Shown: positions 14,101 through 17,507 of the stretch, in pieces
How positions within the stretch are numbered: position 1 is the stretch's first letter
Layout of the letters: each line of letters opens with the position of its first letter
Source of the DNA: Negativicutes bacterium
GTDB taxonomy: Bacteria > Bacillota > Negativicutes > SKW292
Length of the DNA stretch: 17,507 nt
Assembly: GCA_026416215.1 (NCBI GenBank)
Contig: JAOAFP010000021.1
Coordinates: 1 to 17,507 of the forward strand
Direction of reading: 5' to 3'
Notes under the pieces: generated by a model
Database searches by the model: none
What the model was told of the DNA's origin: nothing
The model's input: the letters and a program-made list of their open reading frames with translations, nothing else
Made by a program: the position numbers and the translations under genes

Positions 14101-15044
14101 CCGGTGATGGCCGCCGGTTCAGCCACCAGCCGGTGTTGCTGGCTGAAGTGCTGGCCGGGCTAAAGGTAAGACCGGAGGGATGGTACATAGATGCCACTGC
14201 CGGTGGCGGCGGGCACGCGCAGGCGATATTGGCCGGGCTGGGACCGGCCGGCCGACTGTTGCTGATCGACCGCGACCGGCAGGCACTGGCGGCCTGTCGG
14301 CAACGGCTGGGAAGTGACGATCGCCTCTGTTTCCGCCAGGCTAATTTTTCCCGGCTGCGGGAAGTGGCAGCGGCAGCCGGGTTTGAGCAGGTCGATGGTA
14401 TCCTGCTCGATCTGGGGGTGTCGTCTCCCCAGCTCGACCTGGCTGAGCGAGGGTTTTCCTACTGGCAGGATGGGCCGCTGGATATGCGGATGGATGAGAC
14501 GCAGGCCCTGACCGCGGCTGAAATTGTCAACCGCTGGCCGGAGGAAGAACTGAACCGGATTGTCGCCGCTTACGGCGAGGAACGGTTTGCCCGGCGGATT
14601 GTCGCCAGAATTGTCGGATACCGGGTCAGGCAGCCGATCAGGACTACCGTCCAGCTGGCCGAGCTAATTAAAGCGGCTATACCGGCGGCCACCCGCCGCC
14701 AGGGCGGCCACCCGGCCCGGCGGACCTTCCAGGCCCTGCGGATGGCGGTCAACAACGAGCTAGCCGAACTGGAGTCGATATTGCCGCAGTGTGTGGAGCT
14801 GTTGCGGCCGGGTGGCCGGCTGTGCGTTATCACCTTCCATTCGCTGGAGGACCGGCTGGTCAAACGGTTTGTGGCCGCGGAAGCGAAAAGGTGCCAATGT
14901 CCACCGGATTTTCCGGTGTGTATATGTCGAAACCGCCCCCGGTTAAGGATGATCGGGGGCGGGTCCCCCCCTTTGCCGGAGGAACGGGCAGTAAATCCAC
15001 GGGCGCGCAGTGCCAGGCTGCGTGTTGCCGAAAGAGAGGAATGA
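14097..15044 (+). CDS. rsmH: 16S rRNA (cytosine1402-N4)-methyltransferase
   Basis: RsmH (MraW) adds a methyl group to N4 of C1402 in the ribosomal P site, using S-adenosylmethionine. The 315-residue protein shows the start FSHQPVLLAEVLAGL, SAM-binding loop DATAGGGGH at residues 32-40, DGILLDLGVSSPQLDLAERG, FSYWQDGPLDMRMD, ALRMAVNNELAELE and CVITFHSLEDRLVKRF. The loop with several Cys (KRCQCPPDFPVCIC) followed by basic residues is normal. The gene is second in the dcw cluster after mraZ, coupled by the ATGA overlap. ftsL starts 7 bases after its stop. Confidence 0.97.
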   Translation: MTGDGRRFSHQPVLLAEVLAGLKVRPEGWYIDATAGGGGHAQAILAGLGPAGRLLLIDRDRQALAACRQRLGSDDRLCFRQANFSRLREVAAAAGFEQVDGILLDLGVSSPQLDLAERGFSYWQDGPLDMRMDETQALTAAEIVNRWPEEELNRIVAAYGEERFARRIVARIVGYRVRQPIRTTVQLAELIKAAIPAATRRQGGHPARRTFQALRMAVNNELAELESILPQCVELLRPGGRLCVITFHSLEDRLVKRFVAAEAKRCQCPPDFPVCICRNRPRLRMIGGGSPPLPEERAVNPRARSARLRVAEREE

Positions 15045-15051
15045 GCGACAG

Positions 15052-15480
15052 ATGCTGGCCGCCCGCAAGCCAAAATTTGTTGATCCGCGACCGCTCCCGC
15101 CGTCGCCGGCTTCGGTCGGTCCGCCCGCGGTGTCGCTGGTCGATCTCCGGCTACGCAGGCGCTGCGGCCGCTATCTGTTGATCATAGTCGTGATGCTGTT
15201 ACTGGCGGCCACCCAAAGTCAGCTGATCGTCAGTAGAAACTACGAACTGGCCAGGATGAAGCTTCAGGTCACTGAACTGGAGAAAACCATTCCGGTTCTC
15301 AGGGCCGAGCTGGCCAGACTGAAATCGCCAGGCAACGTCCAGCGTCTGGCCGTGGAACGGTTGAAAATGGTCAGAGCCCAGGACGTGCTGGTCGGAACGG
15401 TGGCCGGCAACGTCAAGAAACCGGCTGACGGCGACCCTTTTACCAGCCCGGGGGTGCACGCCCAGGGCTTGGAACAGTGA
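15052..15480 (+). CDS. ftsL: FtsL-like cell division protein (septum formation initiator family)
   Basis: FtsL is a bitopic membrane protein that joins FtsB/DivIC and DivIB/FtsQ in the divisome and helps to activate septal wall synthesis. With ATG 15052 it has 142 residues: a proline-rich basic cytoplasmic part (1-40, ending LRRRCGR), one transmembrane helix at about 41-60 (YLLIIVVMLLLAATQSQLIV), a coiled coil at about 62-95 (NYELARMKLQVTELEKTIPV) and a short extracellular tail. Sequence is poorly conserved in this family, so the name rests on topology plus position right after mraZ-rsmH. An ATG at 15010 would add 14 residues inside rsmH; AGAGAGGA at 15033-15040 favours 15052. An out-of-frame ATG overlaps the rsmH stop, but its frame lacks the membrane helix. 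A terminator lies 21 bases after the stop, ending the cluster unusually early. Confidence 0.85.
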   Translation: MLAARKPKFVDPRPLPPSPASVGPPAVSLVDLRLRRRCGRYLLIIVVMLLLAATQSQLIVSRNYELARMKLQVTELEKTIPVLRAELARLKSPGNVQRLAVERLKMVRAQDVLVGTVAGNVKKPADGDPFTSPGVHAQGLEQ

Positions 15481-15501
15481 CGGTGGGGCAAAGCCATAGG
15501 G

Positions 15502-15530
15502 CGGACCGGTACGATCCGGTCCGTTTTTTT
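15502..15530 (+). terminator. rho-independent terminator after ftsL
   Basis: The 8-base stem CGGACCGG (15502-15509) pairs perfectly with CCGGTCCG (15516-15523) across a TACGAT loop and is followed at once by seven T (15524-15530). It should stop transcription from mraZ before the phosphatase genes. No strong promoter of the TTGCCA/TATAAT type is visible between it and the next gene (about 90 bases), so that gene is either weakly or specially transcribed, or relies on read-through. Confidence 0.9.
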
Positions 15531-15619
15531 ATCCTTACGGGCGCAATTGGAGGAATTGGCCATGGTGCGGCGAATTGTCCCGACCAGTGTATGTTTCAGC
15601 TACAGGGAGGAGGGTGAAG

Positions 15620-16612
15620 ATGGGGAGACGCAGACCGTATTTGTTCTGGTTATTCGCGCTGCTGGCCGTTCTGGTGCTGACGGCCGGCGGGCAGACGGCA
15701 GCCGCCGAACTGGGAAGCTGGCGGGACAATGACCACCGCCAGGCGATTATTGCTTACGTGACGGCGGTGACCGATCCGGAGTCCCCCGATTACGTGCCGC
15801 CGGCCGAACGGGTGGCGGTGTTTGACAATGACGGCACGATCATTCCTGAAAAACCGTATTCGTTCATCGACATGTTCGCCGCCCGGCAGGTCCAGCGGCT
15901 GTACGGCACTCAACCGGAGTGGCAGAACAATGCCTGGGCTCGGAAACTGTTTTCCGCTCTGCCGGCCGAGTTTGACGAGATACGCCAGACCATGCCGGCC
16001 GAGGAGTTCGGCAAAATATTTGCCGCCGGCAATGGCGGACAGGATCAACGTGCCGTCGAACAGGCCCTGCACGACTATGTTTACGGTGACACCAGTCATC
16101 CGCGCTGGCACAAACCGCCGGCCGCCCTGCTGTACCGGCCGATGAAGGAGTTGATCGCCTATCTGCAGGAGCACCAGTTTTCCGTATACCTGGTCAGCGG
16201 TAGCACCACGGACTATTTGCGGCAGTTCTGCGAGCAGGAGCTGGCGATCGACAAAAGCCACGTGATCGGCTGGGACTTCGTGGATGAGGTCAGGTACGAC
16301 GGGCAGGGACAGATTAGCCTGTACAAGACCACCGAACCGGTTGTACCGGTCCCGCTGCGCGAGGGCAAGCCGGTGAACATTGCCCGCCACATCGGCCGCC
16401 GGCCGCTGGTGGCGGTGGGCAACAGCAGCGGCGATATTGCAATGCTGACCTATACCCGGGGGAATAACCATCCCACTTTGTGTCTGATCGTCAGCCACGA
16501 CGACCCCGAACGGGAGTATGCCTACGACTTCGGCGAGAAGGTATGGGCTGAGGCTGCCCGTCAGGGCTGGATAGTGGTGAGTATGAAGGGTGATTTTGCC
16601 GAGGTTTTTTAG
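15620..16612 (+). CDS. exported HAD-superfamily acid phosphatase-like hydrolase
   Basis: With ATG 15620 the protein has 330 residues and a clear Sec signal peptide: MGRRRPYLFWLF, a hydrophobic core to about residue 22 and a likely cut after AAA (Ala29). It is therefore probably periplasmic or outside the membrane. It is a HAD hydrolase of the SerB-like type: motif I FDNDGT with Asp69 and Asp71, motif II Ser193 in LVSGSTTDYL, motif III probably Lys250, and motif IV GNSSGD at 267-272. All catalytic residues are present. A phosphomonoesterase activity is very likely; the substrate is unknown. GGGAGGAGGG (15605-15614) lies right before ATG 15620. The frame is also open from TTG 15575 but without a ribosome site. 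The next gene, also an exported phosphatase, starts 80 bases downstream. Confidence 0.9.
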   Translation: MGRRRPYLFWLFALLAVLVLTAGGQTAAAELGSWRDNDHRQAIIAYVTAVTDPESPDYVPPAERVAVFDNDGTIIPEKPYSFIDMFAARQVQRLYGTQPEWQNNAWARKLFSALPAEFDEIRQTMPAEEFGKIFAAGNGGQDQRAVEQALHDYVYGDTSHPRWHKPPAALLYRPMKELIAYLQEHQFSVYLVSGSTTDYLRQFCEQELAIDKSHVIGWDFVDEVRYDGQGQISLYKTTEPVVPVPLREGKPVNIARHIGRRPLVAVGNSSGDIAMLTYTRGNNHPTLCLIVSHDDPEREYAYDFGEKVWAEAARQGWIVVSMKGDFAEVF

Positions 16613-16692
16613 CGGCGGTGGCGGGGCTGGACGGCAATGCCGGTGCGGCGGGCCCATACTGGGAGTAATCGAAGAAGGAGGAGGGAAAGATT

Positions 16693-17507
16693 ATGAACAT
16701 CAGTGAAGGAATGAGCGGCCAGATCCGGGGCTGGCGGCGGTGGGCACGGCAGCTGGCCGTATGTTGCCTGGCTCTGGGGCTGTTGCTGTCAACCCTGCCG
16801 GCAGCGGCGGCGGTGGTGGATTTTACCGTGCTGTCGGTAAACGACTTTCACGGCAGTCTGATGGCCAGTGGCAAAAACCCCGGTATAGCCAGACTTGCCA
16901 CCTTTTTCAGCCAGCAGCGCAACCAGAACCCGGGAGGGGTGCTGCTGCTGGCCGGCGGCGACATGATGCAGGGGTCGATGGAATCCAATCTGGTGTACGG
17001 GGCATCGGTGATCGATGCGATGAACTACGTGCGGTTTGACGGCATGGTGCTGGGCAACCACGAGTTCGACTGGGGAATTGACCGTCTCCGGCAGCGGGCG
17101 GCCGAGGCCAGATTTCCGTTTCTGGCCGCCAATGTGGTGGAAAAGGCCGGCGGGCAGGTGATGGATTTCACCCAGCCTTACCATATTTACGACGTGAACG
17201 GTGTCAGAGTGGCGGTGATTGGGCTGACTACCCTGGAAACCGTTCAGACCACCCACCCGAAAAACGTGGTAAGTCTTGATTTTCTGTCTCCGGCGGCCAC
17301 AGCCGGTCTGTACGTACCCCTGGTCAGGCAGCAGGGGGCGGACGTTGTGGTACTGCTCTGTCACATGGGGGGAGAGCAGACCGGCGAAGGCGGGGTCAGC
17401 GGCGAGATTGCCGATCTGGCTCTCAATGTGGATGGGGTGGACCTGATTATCAGCGGCCACAGCCATACGGTGCTCAACGGCCGCCTGAACGGTGTGCCGG
17501 CTGTCTC
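16693..17507 (+). CDS. exported 5'-nucleotidase / UDP-sugar hydrolase-family metallophosphatase (3' end beyond window)
   Basis: This belongs to the 5'-nucleotidase (UshA/YfkN-like) family, which removes phosphate from nucleotides or cyclic nucleotides outside the membrane with two metal ions. The visible 271 residues are the N-terminal catalytic domain. Metal-binding motifs are Asp51-x-His53 (SVNDFHGS), Asp90 (GGDMMQGS), Asn122-His123 (GNHEFDWG), His224 (CHMGG) and His256-x-His258 (SGHSHT). A signal peptide is present: n-region with WRRWAR, hydrophobic core about 20-35, cut near AAAA (Ala40). A C-terminal substrate domain is expected beyond the window. AAGGAGGAGGG (16675-16685) is an excellent ribosome site for ATG 16693. 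Together with the HAD phosphatase upstream it forms a plausible phosphate-scavenging pair. Confidence 0.94.
   Translation, partial: MNISEGMSGQIRGWRRWARQLAVCCLALGLLLSTLPAAAAVVDFTVLSVNDFHGSLMASGKNPGIARLATFFSQQRNQNPGGVLLLAGGDMMQGSMESNLVYGASVIDAMNYVRFDGMVLGNHEFDWGIDRLRQRAAEARFPFLAANVVEKAGGQVMDFTQPYHIYDVNGVRVAVIGLTTLETVQTTHPKNVVSLDFLSPAATAGLYVPLVRQQGADVVVLLCHMGGEQTGEGGVSGEIADLALNVDGVDLIISGHSHTVLNGRLNGVPAV

Noticed and set aside
15041..15181. Frame starting with the ATGA overlap at the rsmH stop
   Set aside because: It ends after 46 codons and encodes no membrane helix; the other frame gives a coherent FtsL-like topology.
15650..16657. Open frame of 335 codons on the minus strand opposite the exported HAD phosphatase
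   Set aside because: The + strand frame has all HAD motifs, a signal peptide and a ribosome site; the antisense frame is His/Arg/Pro-rich without recognisable motifs and is a by-product of GC-rich codon use.
16693..16812. Possible twin-arginine signal in the 5'-nucleotidase (WRRWARQL)
   Set aside because: The Tat consensus residues after RR (x-F-L-K) are missing and the hydrophobic core is long; a Sec signal peptide is the simpler reading.

Overview
This window is a compact stretch of housekeeping genes from a GC-rich bacterium of the Firmicutes type. Evidence for that: SepF, YlmH, DivIVA and a DUF5665-type protein lie together, the ribosome binding sites are strong GGAGG types, and promoters read TTGCCA-17-TATAAT. 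A Negativicutes or Clostridia lineage is my best guess, but the sequence shown does not settle it. Arginine is mostly CGG and the DNA is full of GGCCGGC-like words. No tRNA, rRNA, CRISPR array, insertion sequence or phage gene was seen, and no gene-free stretch exceeds about 205 bases.

Left part (2-3262, + strand): the 3' part of cysE (serine acetyltransferase) overlaps cysS (cysteinyl-tRNA synthetase). Then come thyX (flavin-dependent thymidylate synthase) and an unrecognised two-helix membrane protein whose start lies inside thyX. The last gene meets a minus-strand HAD phosphatase (3245-3868) tail to tail with an 18-base overlap. The HAD gene has its own clear promoter (3916-3944). Divergent from it runs a tight group: a radical SAM protein, a pyrimidine-dimer-glycosylase-like protein and pgeF.

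Middle part (6690-13600): a clear promoter starts a long, mostly overlapping operon: yggS, sepF, proC, ylmH, divIVA, yggU, ileS and a DUF5665-like membrane protein. It ends at a strong hairpin terminator. This is the ylm-divIVA-ileS cluster known from Bacillus, without ylmG and with proC and yggU added. It combines pyridoxal-phosphate and proline metabolism, Z-ring anchoring, pole/septum marking and isoleucine charging.

Right part (13606-17507): the start of the dcw (division and cell wall) cluster, mraZ-rsmH-ftsL. It is preceded by a promoter overlaid with at least four GTGGK boxes spaced exactly 10 bases apart, an apparent MraZ autoregulatory operator. The cluster stops after ftsL at a second strong terminator instead of continuing to pbpB/murE. 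Two exported phosphatases follow: a HAD acid phosphatase and a 5'-nucleotidase-family metallophosphatase that runs off the window. They look like a module for taking phosphate or nucleosides from organic phosphates outside the membrane.

Nothing here is an obviously new defence or mobile system. The most interesting signals are the periodic MraZ operator, the rearranged and shortened dcw cluster, and the small poorly characterised genes (membrane protein at 2699, radical SAM protein, glycosylase-like protein).
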